6,453 nucleotides of DNA, taken from Chitinophagales bacterium. Its GTDB lineage: Bacteria > Bacteroidota > Bacteroidia > Chitinophagales > UBA10324. Made by a program: the position numbers and the translations under genes. Location: NCBI GenBank assembly GCA_026786335.1, contig JAJAYG010000178.1:1-6453 (forward strand). Reading direction: 5' to 3'. This document shows positions 1-6,242 of the stretch, in pieces; within the stretch, counting starts at the first letter, position 1; every line of letters begins with the position of its first letter. The notes beneath the pieces are model-generated. The model worked only from the letters and a program-made list of their open reading frames with translations. It did not search any database and had not been told where the DNA came from.

Positions 1-2
1 GT

Positions 3-461
3 CCTAAAGAAAGAAAAGACCGCATCGCCTGGTTACAAACTAAACATAACTTAGGAGGCGGACAAGCAGGCACTATTGTTCGCATGATGTATGAAGGGCT
101 GAATGATTATGATGAAAGTGAACTAATCAAGGTTCATTTTCAGAATGGCAAAGAATATCAAAAGGATATTTACAATAAGCTGCTGATGAATGTTAAAAAA
201 TTCGGGCCACATAAAATTGCAGTCAATAAAACTTATTTTTCTCTTATTGGTAAAGTTCAGTTTGCAATTGTTAAAACAACAAAGGACGGAATGGTAATCG
301 GTGTTAACGCAAAAGCGGTTAAAGATGCAAAGAGCAAAGATTTTATTCCGGCAAAAAATTTAGGGAGCGATAAAATCACGCATAAAATTATTCTCAACGA
401 TGAGAGTGAACTCAACACATCGGTGATAAAAGTTCTCAAAGCATCTTACGATAAAAATTGA
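3..461 (+). CDS. DUF4287-DUF5655 domain protein, 5' end missing
   Basis: The frame is open from the first bases of the window, so this is the last 152 codons of a longer gene. The ATG at 84 is internal: the codons before it read as protein (IAWLQTKHNLGGGQAGTIVR) and match the end of a DUF4287 domain, whose hallmark is a WL-x(3)-HxLGxGxA helix-turn segment. From about residue 50 the sequence resembles DUF5655, with the segment YNKLLMNVKKFGPHKIAVNK followed by a TYFSL...VQFAIV core and a C-terminal half rich in Lys and Asp. This two-domain layout is common in small soluble bacterial proteins of unknown biochemical role. There is no signal peptide or membrane segment in the visible part. The gene ends 121 bp before fabH, which has its own promoter, so the two are probably not one operon. 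The family assignment is from remembered motifs; no function can be given. Confidence 0.8.
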   Translation, partial: PKERKDRIAWLQTKHNLGGGQAGTIVRMMYEGLNDYDESELIKVHFQNGKEYQKDIYNKLLMNVKKFGPHKIAVNKTYFSLIGKVQFAIVKTTKDGMVIGVNAKAVKDAKSKDFIPAKNLGSDKITHKIILNDESELNTSVIKVLKASYDKN

Positions 462-516
462 TCCGCAGTTAGTTTCATCATCTTTTCTCTTTCATTCGTA
501 ATTGTTTGATCCGATA

Positions 517-546
517 TTGAATGGCAACTTTCGCCGATTATCTTTG
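517..546 (+). promoter_or_regulatory. Bacteroidota-type promoter of fabH
   Basis: A perfect match to the Bacteroidota -7 element TAnnTTTG (TATCTTTG, 539-546) is preceded by a -33 TTG at 517-519 with a 19-bp spacer, which is within the known range for this phylum's primary sigma factor. The -7 box ends 36 bp before the fabH ATG, so the leader would be about 30 nt. No Shine-Dalgarno motif precedes the ATG; the last bases are A/T-rich, as is usual in the phylum. The site was found by eye. Confidence 0.6.
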
Positions 547-582
547 CGCACCGTTTTATATTCCTCACAAAAGAAATCTTAA

Positions 583-1575
583 ATGTCAAAGATCACTGCT
601 GCCATCACAGGCATCAATGCCTGGCTACCCGAAACCGTTCTCACCAATGCCGACCTTGAGAAAATGGTTGACACCACCGATGAATGGATTGTCTCACGCA
701 GCTGTGTAAAAGAACGCCGCATTCTTAAAGGCGAAGGAAAAGGAACTTCCACCATAGGTGCAAATGCAGTGCAGGGGTTACTAAAGAAAACAAATACCAA
801 CCCCGACAGTATCGAACTTTTAATCTGCGCTACAACAACTCCCGATATGCAATTTCCCGCCACCGCAAATGTTATCTGCGATATGGTTGGTTTAAAACAT
901 GCATGGGGTTTCGATTTAAACGCTGCCTGTTCAGGCTTTCTTTATGCATTAACTACTGCTGCAAGAATGATTGAATCTGGCGCCATTCGCAGAGCAATAG
1001 TTGTTGGTGCCGATAAAATGTCGAGCATCATTGACTATACCGATCGTGCCACTTGCATCATCTTTGGCGATGGCGGTAGCGCTGTTTTATTAGAACCCAA
1101 TTCCAATGGCCTTGGCATACAAGATTGCATTATGTACAGTGATGGAAGCGGAAAAGCACACCTTCATCAAAAAGCAGGTGGCTCAGCAATGCCCGCATCA
1201 AAAGAAACGGTTGAACAGCGTTTGCATTATGTGTATCAGGAAGGGCAGGCAGTTTACAAATTTGCTGTGAGCCGCATGGCCGATGTTGGTTACGAAATTT
1301 TAACCAAGAACGGATTAACATCTGAAGACATTGCATGGCTGGTGCCGCATCAGGCAAATAAAAGAATCATTGATGCCACAGCGCGCAAAATGGGATTGCC
1401 CGATGAAAAAGTGATGATCAACATTGAGAAGTATGGCAACACCACCAATGGAACCATTCCTATTTGTTTGTGGGAGTGGGAAAAGAAATTACATAAAGGA
1501 GATAACATTATTCTCTGCGCTTTCGGTGGCGGATTTACATGGGGGGCGGTGTGGGTGAAGTGGGCTTATGAGTAG
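583..1575 (+). CDS. fabH: 3-oxoacyl-ACP synthase III (KAS III)
   Basis: Condenses an acyl-CoA, normally acetyl-CoA or a branched starter, with malonyl-ACP to begin type II fatty acid synthesis in the cytoplasm. The 330-aa length is normal for the family. The catalytic triad is visible: Cys116 in [13 protein letters not shown], His256 in [10 protein letters not shown], and Asn286 in [12 protein letters not shown]. The N-terminal TTDEWIVSR segment (31-39) is the usual CoA-binding region, and [15 protein letters not shown] near the C-terminus is the Bacteroidota-style ending. The ATG at 583 is chosen because [16 protein letters not shown] is the expected first strand. One oddity is RSCVKER at 39-45, where most FabH proteins have R[TS]GIxxR, so Cys41 replaces a usually conserved Gly. 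The TAG stop lies inside the first unit of the downstream heptamer array. A promoter lies directly upstream and efp follows on the same strand. It could be one of several FabH paralogues in the genome. Confidence 0.95.
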   Translation: MSKITAAITGINAWLPETVLTNADLEKMVDTTDEWIVSRSCVKERRILKGEGKGTSTIGANAVQGLLKKTNTNPDSIELLICATTTPDMQFPATANVICDMVGLKHAWGFDLNAACSGFLYALTTAARMIESGAIRRAIVVGADKMSSIIDYTDRATCIIFGDGGSAVLLEPNSNGLGIQDCIMYSDGSGKAHLHQKAGGSAMPASKETVEQRLHYVYQEGQAVYKFAVSRMADVGYEILTKNGLTSEDIAWLVPHQANKRIIDATARKMGLPDEKVMINIEKYGNTTNGTIPICLWEWEKKLHKGDNIILCAFGGGFTWGAVWVKWAYE

Positions 1576-1638
1576 TGAGTAGTGAGTCCTGAGTAATGAG
1601 TAGTGAGTCTTGAGTCCTGAGTAGTGAGTACTGAGTAT
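1569..1638 (+). repeat. Heptamer tandem array (TGAGTNN)x10
   Basis: Ten consecutive 7-bp units with no break in period: the first five bases are always TGAGT and the last two vary (AG, AG, CC, AA, AG, CT, CC, AG, AC, AT). The first unit overlaps the end of fabH and supplies its last codon (GAG) and its TAG stop. Because 7 is not a multiple of 3, the TGA in each unit puts stop codons in all three plus frames. An eleventh, degenerate unit (CAAGTTT, 1639-1645) follows. Heptameric short tandem repeats of this kind are known in cyanobacteria as STRRs; whether this one belongs to a wider family in its own genome cannot be seen here. Confidence 0.9.
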
Positions 1639-1758
1639 CAAGTTTGGGGAAATTAAATTATATCAAGAGCTTAAAATTATATATTTAACAATCGAATTAA
1701 CTAAAACTAAAAAAGATTAAATTCAAAACTCAGTACTAAGTACTAAATACTCAGGACT
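1613..1758 (+). repeat. Long imperfect hairpin between fabH and efp
   Basis: The last part of the heptamer array (1613-1645) is matched by a reverse-complement arm at 1726-1758 built from heptamers on the other strand (read on the minus strand: TGAGTAT, TTAGTAC, TTAGTAC, TGAGTTT). By hand alignment 27 of 33 positions pair without gaps. The 80-nt loop is very A/T-rich. The right arm ends 9 bp before the efp ATG, so a folded transcript would place a stem beside the efp start. It could protect the fabH mRNA 3' end, attenuate read-through, or be an inert relic of repeat spread; the sequence does not decide. Confidence 0.65.
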
Positions 1759-1767
1759 ATAATAAAA

Positions 1768-2334
1768 ATGGCAAGCACAACAGACATCAAGAAAGGATTA
1801 ACGATTGATTTTAAAAATGATCTTTATACAATCGTAGATTTTCAGCACGTGAAACCGGGTAAAGGCGGCGCATTTGTTAGAACAAAATTAAAAAGTATAA
1901 CCACCGGCAAAGTGGTAGACCAAACATGGAACTCTGGTGAACAAATTAATCCGGTTACAGTTTCAAGAAGAAAATACCAGTACCTCTACAAAGATGAAAC
2001 AGGTTATAGTTTTATGGATCAAAATACTTTTGATCAGGTAACACTCGCCGAAGAAATGGTGGTAGGTCACGAATTTTTAAAGGAAGGCCAGGATGTTGAA
2101 ATTTCTTTTCATGCCGCAACCGATAAGCCACTCACTTGCGATCTGCCTATACATGTTATTCTCACACTCACTTATGCCGAGCCGGCAGTAAAAGGCGATA
2201 CCGCTAACAACCCCATGAAAAAAGCAACGCTCGAAACCGGCGCCGAAATTTTAGTTCCTATGTTTGTGAATGAAGGAATTAAAATTAAAGTGGATACGCG
2301 TACGGGAGAATATGTGGAACGGGTGAAGGAGTAA
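1768..2334 (+). CDS. efp: Translation elongation factor P
   Basis: EF-P binds between the ribosomal P and E sites and promotes peptide-bond formation at consecutive prolines. At 188 aa the length is typical, and the three-barrel plan is intact: an N-terminal KOW-like domain (about 1-65), a middle OB domain (about 68-127, with YQYLYKDETGYSFMDQNTFDQ), and a C-terminal OB domain (about 130-186, with the signature from ATLETGAEILVP through DTRTGEYVERV). The loop that reaches the tRNA is HVKPGKGGAFVRTK, with Lys32 at the position modified in E. coli (Lys34). The start is fixed by the short ASTTDIKKG lead typical of the family. It lies 192 bp after fabH on the same strand, behind the heptamer hairpin, and no clear promoter was found in that gap, so co-transcription with fabH is likely. 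accB/accC, often next in Bacteroidota, are not present downstream. Confidence 0.96.
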   Translation: MASTTDIKKGLTIDFKNDLYTIVDFQHVKPGKGGAFVRTKLKSITTGKVVDQTWNSGEQINPVTVSRRKYQYLYKDETGYSFMDQNTFDQVTLAEEMVVGHEFLKEGQDVEISFHAATDKPLTCDLPIHVILTLTYAEPAVKGDTANNPMKKATLETGAEILVPMFVNEGIKIKVDTRTGEYVERVKE

Positions 2335-2357
2335 TGAAATAATTTGGGAAATGAAAT

Positions 2358-2390
2358 AAATGGCGGGTGATGAATCGGCCATTTTAATTT
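2358..2390 (+). terminator. Probable terminator after efp
   Basis: A 7-bp perfect stem (AAATGGC 2358-2364 with GCCATTT 2378-2384) with a 13-nt loop, followed by a T-rich but A-interrupted tail. It starts 24 bp after the efp stop. The stem is short with only three G/C pairs, so efficiency is uncertain. Confidence 0.45.
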
Positions 2391-2415
2391 TAACCTTCAA
2401 CCTATCAATCTCAAA

Positions 2416-2423
2416 TAGATTTG
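2416..2423 (+). promoter_or_regulatory. Candidate -7 element for the outer-membrane gene
   Basis: TAGATTTG fits the Bacteroidota TAnnTTTG consensus exactly, 125 bp before the ATG at 2549. No TTG lies 17-23 bp upstream, so the -33 half is missing and the assignment is weak. If used, it would give an untranslated leader of roughly 115-120 nt. The rest of the 2335-2548 gap holds only the efp terminator and A/T- or pyrimidine-rich sequence. Confidence 0.3.
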
Positions 2424-2548
2424 TTGAACATTTACAAAAAAAATAATTTCCCCTCTCCTGTAACTTTTCTTCCCCCACTCACGACCTACTCTCAAATTCA
2501 GGAAAGAATTTCTTCCCGCCTTTCTAACAGAACCTAAAAACAAAACTC

Positions 2549-4981
2549 ATGAAAAATTTTCTGCTCATCGCAGCGTGGCTATGCTTTGCCATTCAACTAA
2601 AAGCACAATCGACGAACAGTAATTCGTTCAACAACATTACAGGTAAAATCATCGACGAAAAAAATTCGCCGGTGGAATTTGCCACCATCACTTTGCTTTC
2701 GGCAAAAGACAGTTCATTGGTGAAAGGTGAAATGAGTGAAGCATCGGGTGCATTCTCGATGGAGAATATTGCATCGGGGAATTATTTTCTCGAAATAAGT
2801 TACGTGGGCTATCAGCAATATTCAAACTTCATTCAACTCCAAAAAGATTTTGATGCAGGAAATATTTCATTACAAAAAAATATAAATGAACTGGCTGAGG
2901 TAGTGGTGCAGGATAAAAAGCCACTGATCGAGCGCGACAATGAAAAAGTGGTGATGAATGTAGAGAGCAGCAACTTTAGTTCAACCGGCAATGCACTCGA
3001 TGTATTGCAGCGCGCACCTGCTGTGATCGTAGATAATGACGGCAACATTCGCCTCAAAGGAAAGCAAGGCGTGTTAGTGATGATTGATGGCAAGGAAACT
3101 TATTTAAGCGCCGATCAATTAGCGAATCAATTGCGCAACACACCTGCAGATGCGATTTCGAAAATAGAAGTGATAAGCAATCCCGGAGCAAAATATGAAG
3201 CGCAGGGAAATGCCGGCATCATCAACATTGTAACTAAGAAAAATAAAAAGCAGGGTTTCAATGGCAACATCACCGGCAGTGTTGCACATGGAGAATTGTG
3301 GAGTTACCATGGTGGATTGAATTTGAATTACCGCGATAAAAAATACAATCTCTTCGGCAGTTACAATTATTCGAATGATGATCAGCAACAGTTGCGCGAC
3401 ATCTGGAGAACAGTAATTTACAATGGCGACGTAACCATTTTAAATGATTACAATACTGAGATCAGTCAATTCAACAACAACACTTACAAAGCCGGCATTG
3501 ATTATTTCGTCAATGATAAAAACACGGTTGGTTTTATTTTCAGTGGTTTCAATTTTACAAACCCCGATAATAACTTAACCAACGTTGATGTGTATGACGG
3601 TAACAATGTTTTGCAATCATCATCCACGAGTGAAGGCGACATCAATGGTACTTACAACAATGTTTCTTTCAATCTTAACTACGATGGAAAATTTGATTCG
3701 CTCGGCAGAGGATTGAGTGCCAATGCCGACTACTCGCATTACAATGGCTTGAGCGATGGCGATTACACCACCACTTATTTTGATGCAGCAGGAAATCAGC
3801 AAGGCAAACCTTACCTGCTCAATAATTACAATCCAACTTCGGTAGATATTAAATCAATCAAACTCGATTACACACATCCGTTAAAAAATAAATGGAAGTT
3901 AGAAGCCGGTACTAAACTCAGCTATGTGGTTACCGATAATGATTTACAGGTTTCAACTTTTGAGAATGAAAGTTGGCGGGTTGATACCACACAGTCGAAT
4001 CATTTTAAGTACACCGAAAATATTAATGCAGCTTACGTGAGCGCCGCAAAACAATTTAAGAATTGGAGTGTGCAGGCAGGTCTTCGCGGTGAGCAAACCA
4101 TTGCCGATGGAAATTCCATCACCATCGAAAATACTTTTTCGAGAAATTATTTTCAACTATTCCCGAGTGCATCGGTGAATTATGATTTAAATGAAAAAAA
4201 CAATTTCGCCTTTTTTTACAGCCGCAGAATTGACCGCCCGCGTTATCAGGATTTAAATCCGTTTGTTTTTTATCTCGATCAATATTTGCTATCGCAGGGC
4301 AACCCGAATTTGCAACCGCAACTCACGCATTCGCTTTCACTCTCTTACACTTTCAAAAAGCAATACACTTTTACCGCAGATTACAGTTATACCAAAAACA
4401 ACATCATTGATCTCTTCTACCAAAATGATTCTACCAAAATCACTTATGAAACGCCCGGTAATTTCGATCACCAGAATTATTACGATGTAAGTTTTTATGC
4501 GCCGTTTGAAATTACCAAGTGGTGGAGTCTTACGCCTTCTGTAACTGCTTACTACATTAGTGAGAGCACGCAATACAATGAAACTATTTTCAGCAAGAGT
4601 GATCTTTCTTGGAACGGAAATTTGCAAAACACTTTTCAGTTGCCTAAAGGATTTAGTGTTGATCTCTCTGCATTCTATCAATCAGCAGGCATCTGGAGCA
4701 TTGCAGAGTTCAGGCAGTTTGGTTCTATTGATTTGGGATTGAAGAAAAGTTTAATGAATGGGCAGGCAACTTTAAAGTTCACCGCATCAGATATTTTAAA
4801 TACCAATCACATTGTTGGAAATATTAATTACGCCAACATTGATGGTTACGTAACGCAGAATAATGACACCCGCCAGTTCACGCTTTCATTTTCTTATCGC
4901 TTCGGGAAACAAACTGCGCAAGCAAGGGAACATCGCACCGGTGATGAAGAAGAAAAGAGGAGAGTTAAAACAGGCAGTTAA
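2549..4981 (+). CDS. Outer-membrane beta-barrel protein, TonB-receptor-like
   Basis: An 810-aa envelope protein of the 'outer membrane beta-barrel family' (OMP_b-brl_3 type) common in Bacteroidota. Domains in order: a signal peptide (1-19, hydrophobic core LLIAAWLCFAI, cleavage likely after LKA before Gln20); a carboxypeptidase-regulatory-like beta-sandwich (about 30-110, ITGKIIDEKNSPVEFATITL to ISYVGYQQYS); a plug-like domain (about 127-232, containing ALDVLQRAPAVIVDNDGNI, VLVMIDGKETYLS and KIEVISNPGAKYEAQGNAG); and a large barrel (about 236-786). The family signature SRRIDRPRYQDLNPFVFYLD starts at 558, followed by SQGNPNLQPQLTHS. The last strand is FTLSFSYRFG, after which comes a charged 24-residue tail. 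A TonB box is not obvious. The ligand is unknown; no SusD-like partner or regulator is adjacent, so polysaccharide uptake is not supported. It appears monocistronic, ended by a strong terminator. Confidence 0.88.
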   Translation: MKNFLLIAAWLCFAIQLKAQSTNSNSFNNITGKIIDEKNSPVEFATITLLSAKDSSLVKGEMSEASGAFSMENIASGNYFLEISYVGYQQYSNFIQLQKDFDAGNISLQKNINELAEVVVQDKKPLIERDNEKVVMNVESSNFSSTGNALDVLQRAPAVIVDNDGNIRLKGKQGVLVMIDGKETYLSADQLANQLRNTPADAISKIEVISNPGAKYEAQGNAGIINIVTKKNKKQGFNGNITGSVAHGELWSYHGGLNLNYRDKKYNLFGSYNYSNDDQQQLRDIWRTVIYNGDVTILNDYNTEISQFNNNTYKAGIDYFVNDKNTVGFIFSGFNFTNPDNNLTNVDVYDGNNVLQSSSTSEGDINGTYNNVSFNLNYDGKFDSLGRGLSANADYSHYNGLSDGDYTTTYFDAAGNQQGKPYLLNNYNPTSVDIKSIKLDYTHPLKNKWKLEAGTKLSYVVTDNDLQVSTFENESWRVDTTQSNHFKYTENINAAYVSAAKQFKNWSVQAGLRGEQTIADGNSITIENTFSRNYFQLFPSASVNYDLNEKNNFAFFYSRRIDRPRYQDLNPFVFYLDQYLLSQGNPNLQPQLTHSLSLSYTFKKQYTFTADYSYTKNNIIDLFYQNDSTKITYETPGNFDHQNYYDVSFYAPFEITKWWSLTPSVTAYYISESTQYNETIFSKSDLSWNGNLQNTFQLPKGFSVDLSAFYQSAGIWSIAEFRQFGSIDLGLKKSLMNGQATLKFTASDILNTNHIVGNINYANIDGYVTQNNDTRQFTLSFSYRFGKQTAQAREHRTGDEEEKRRVKTGS

Positions 4982-5017
4982 CAATAATCCGTTCTCATGC
5001 GGATGGTTTGGTTCACC

Positions 5018-5054
5018 AACCGGCGTTGCTGTAGAGAGCAGCGCCGGTTTTTTT
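5018..5054 (+). terminator. Strong rho-independent terminator
   Basis: A 13-bp stem (5018-5030 with 5037-5049, containing ACCGGCG/CGCCGGT and one T-G wobble pair), a 6-nt loop GTAGAG, and a run of seven T ending at 5054. It lies 37 bp after the stop of the outer-membrane gene, which it should terminate. Confidence 0.9.
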
Positions 5055-5081
5055 GTTGAGGATGAGTTCATTTAGTAATCG

Positions 5082-5146
5082 CGGTGACCTCACCGACCAC
5101 TTTTATAAATCTAGCTTATTATTTCAGTGGGTGAGGACACCGACCG
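5082..5146. repeat. Interrupted inverted repeat (CGGTGnCCTCACC)
   Basis: The left arm (5082-5101) and right arm (5126-5142) share CGGTGnCCTCACC with one mismatch, then ACT/AGT at the inner ends after a 3-nt offset. The 24-nt centre is A/T-rich. There is no T-run, so it is unlike a terminator. It has the look of a dispersed intergenic palindromic repeat; copy number is unknown. Confidence 0.6.
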
Positions 5147-5221
5147 ATAAAGCAAGGGTGGTTTGAAATAAAACTCACACACAGTACCTGTCATTACTTT
5201 TTGCGCGGTAACAACTCACAC

Positions 5222-5379
5222 ACTGACCCCTCCTCAATCCTCCCCCAAGGGGAGGAAGCCACGCACAAGCGGCGCATTCGCGATGATCAATTCATCGCGC
5301 ACCCGCTGCTTTTGTGAGAGAGGAAGCCTTCCCTCCGGGGAGGTTGTCCCAAAGGGATCCCTATGGGAGAGGGGTCTGT
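5222..5379. repeat. Nested palindromic element, MITE- or REP-like
   Basis: About 158 bp bounded by inverted ends (ACTGACCCCTC at 5222-5232; reverse complement of 5369-5379 is ACAGACCCCTC, 10 of 11 matching). Inside are four further dyads: a hairpin CCTCCCC-CAA-GGGGAGG (5239-5255); a long central imperfect hairpin (5264-5316) whose tip is CGCGATGA-TCAAT-TCATCGCG (5279-5299); GGAAGCCTTCC (5322-5332); and the near-perfect 20-bp palindrome at 5348-5367 centred on AGGGATCCCT. The GGAAGCC/GGCTTCC blocks also mirror each other on both sides of the central hairpin. No coding capacity is seen. No flanking target-site duplication was identified, so mobility is an inference. Confidence 0.65.
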
Positions 5380-5526
5380 ACTGTTGATCGAAGTGTTCCT
5401 TCACCTTTTAAATTTAGAAACAGTTTAAGAATGCTCCCGAATTCTTTTGTTTTGAAAAACTCCTGAAATAAGATCGGGCAAGTATGGCAAGTATTCCATT
5501 TTGTAATCGGCGTTGCAACAACAACA

Positions 5527-5559
5527 AAAAAGGGAACCCGATATTTCAGTTCCCTTTTT
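5527..5559 (-). terminator. Bidirectional terminator after the T9SS gene
   Basis: An 11-bp perfect stem AAAAAGGGAAC (5527-5537) / GTTCCCTTTTT (5549-5559) with an 11-nt loop. It gives a T-run on either strand. It sits 22 bp past the stop of the minus-strand gene, which it most likely serves. Confidence 0.85.
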
Positions 5560-5581
5560 CATTTCAAAGAAAATAAAATTA

Positions 5582-6232
5582 CTATTTGATCACCTCAAAC
5601 ATTTTTACATCATGTACTTCATTTCCCCAAATGCTGATGAAGTATTTACCGTTAACAAAGTTCGATACATCAAACTGAATATCGTTACCTGCAGCAAGAT
5701 GCTGATTGGTAAATGAAATTGTTTGACCCAGTATGTTTGTGATGCGGATGGTTGCATCTTCATCATCACCACTGTAACGCAGTGTAATGTTATTAGAAGC
5801 AGGGTTAGGGAAAACGGTGATCTGTGTTTTTGCATTCTTACCCAAATCCATTCCTTCCTCTAATTTAAATGCTGTGTTGCTGATGGCTGCTTTTAGTGTA
5901 TAGCAAACAGTGGTGCTGTTTGCGCCCGACCAACCGTAAACTTTAATTTTATAAGTACCAACCGTGCTGGTGTTGTAAATAATGGTTTCGTTAGAAGTGC
6001 CACTGAGTTCCGAAGTACCAACCAAAGTACCTGAAGGGTTATACAACTTAACATCGTAATCGGCAGGCAAAGTGGTAAGTGTAACTTTAATATTCTTTGC
6101 CGAAGAAGTATTTGCAAACGACCACCAGTCAATATCGGTGGTGGTACTTATTTGTGAAAGGAAATCTGTGTTTACTGCAATCGCCACAGCAGTTGATTTG
6201 CTGTTATTGGTTGGCTCATTGTTCTCAGTACA
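5582..6232 (-). CDS. T9SS-secreted protein C-terminus (PPC + sorting domain), 5' part missing
   Basis: The C-terminal part of a protein exported by the type IX secretion system. Read on the minus strand it begins, within recognisable sequence, at CTENNEPTNNSKSTAVAIAV (6232 downward), the typical opening of a bacterial pre-peptidase C-terminal (PPC) domain, and continues through DIDWWSF, LPADYDVKLYNPSG and GTYKIKVYGWSG to about 5884. After a short linker comes a type A sorting domain of about 79 residues with VFPNPASNNITLRYSG, ITNILGQ, and a final strand pattern GKYFISIWG...KMFEVIK. Such tails are removed on export and the cargo is anchored or released. PPC domains normally follow a protease or other enzyme domain and a signal peptide, neither of which is here. 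The frame stays open to 6397 but upstream residues are Ser/Phe-rich with no ATG; the only nearby start is a GTG at 6187, inside the domain. I read it as a truncated gene, not a complete small protein. Confidence 0.8.
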   Translation of the reverse strand, partial: CTENNEPTNNSKSTAVAIAVNTDFLSQISTTTDIDWWSFANTSSAKNIKVTLTTLPADYDVKLYNPSGTLVGTSELSGTSNETIIYNTSTVGTYKIKVYGWSGANSTTVCYTLKAAISNTAFKLEEGMDLGKNAKTQITVFPNPASNNITLRYSGDDEDATIRITNILGQTISFTNQHLAAGNDIQFDVSNFVNGKYFISIWGNEVHDVKMFEVIK

Positions 6233-6242
6233 ATTTCCGCCC

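Larger units (their letters stand above)
5055..5581. other. Gene-free, repeat-rich gap between convergent genes
   Basis: No credible coding frame is present. The gap holds an inverted repeat (5082-5146), an 11-bp direct repeat AACTCACACAC at 5172-5182 and 5213-5223, a nested palindromic element (about 5222-5379), a tandem 9-mer GGCAAGTAT (5477-5485 and 5486-5494), and a bidirectional terminator (5527-5559). The stretch 5385-5520 is otherwise featureless. Confidence 0.7.

Noticed and set aside
84..461. An ATG at 84 preceded by an AGGAGG-like sequence as the start of a 125-aa gene
   Set aside because: The same frame is open and protein-like back to the first bases and completes a DUF4287 motif; Bacteroidota rarely use Shine-Dalgarno sites, so the gene is longer and truncated by the window.
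579..863. Minus-strand open frame overlapping fabH
   Set aside because: It is the antisense of a highly conserved enzyme and has no family resemblance.
1639..1690. A promoter for efp (CAAGTTTG at 1639-1646 or TATATTTA at 1680-1687)
   Set aside because: Each deviates from TAnnTTTG by one base, and neither has a TTG at an acceptable distance upstream.
1569..1760. CRISPR-like or coding interpretation of the heptamers
   Set aside because: Units are 7 bp and contiguous with no spacers, and stops occur in all plus frames.
4337..4681. A 114-codon minus-strand frame inside the outer-membrane protein gene
   Set aside because: It is fully antisense to conserved barrel sequence, with no promoter or recognisable motif.
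5427..5446. Hairpin AAGAAT/ATTCTT with T-rich tail as a terminator
   Set aside because: The stem is only 6 bp with one G/C pair, and strong terminators lie on both sides.
5513..5716. Plus-strand frame overlapping the terminator and the T9SS tail
   Set aside because: It runs through the terminator stem and is antisense to a clear sorting domain.
5582..6187. A complete 201-aa protein starting at GTG 6187
   Set aside because: That start lies within the PPC domain, leaving no signal peptide for a protein that must cross the inner membrane before type IX export.
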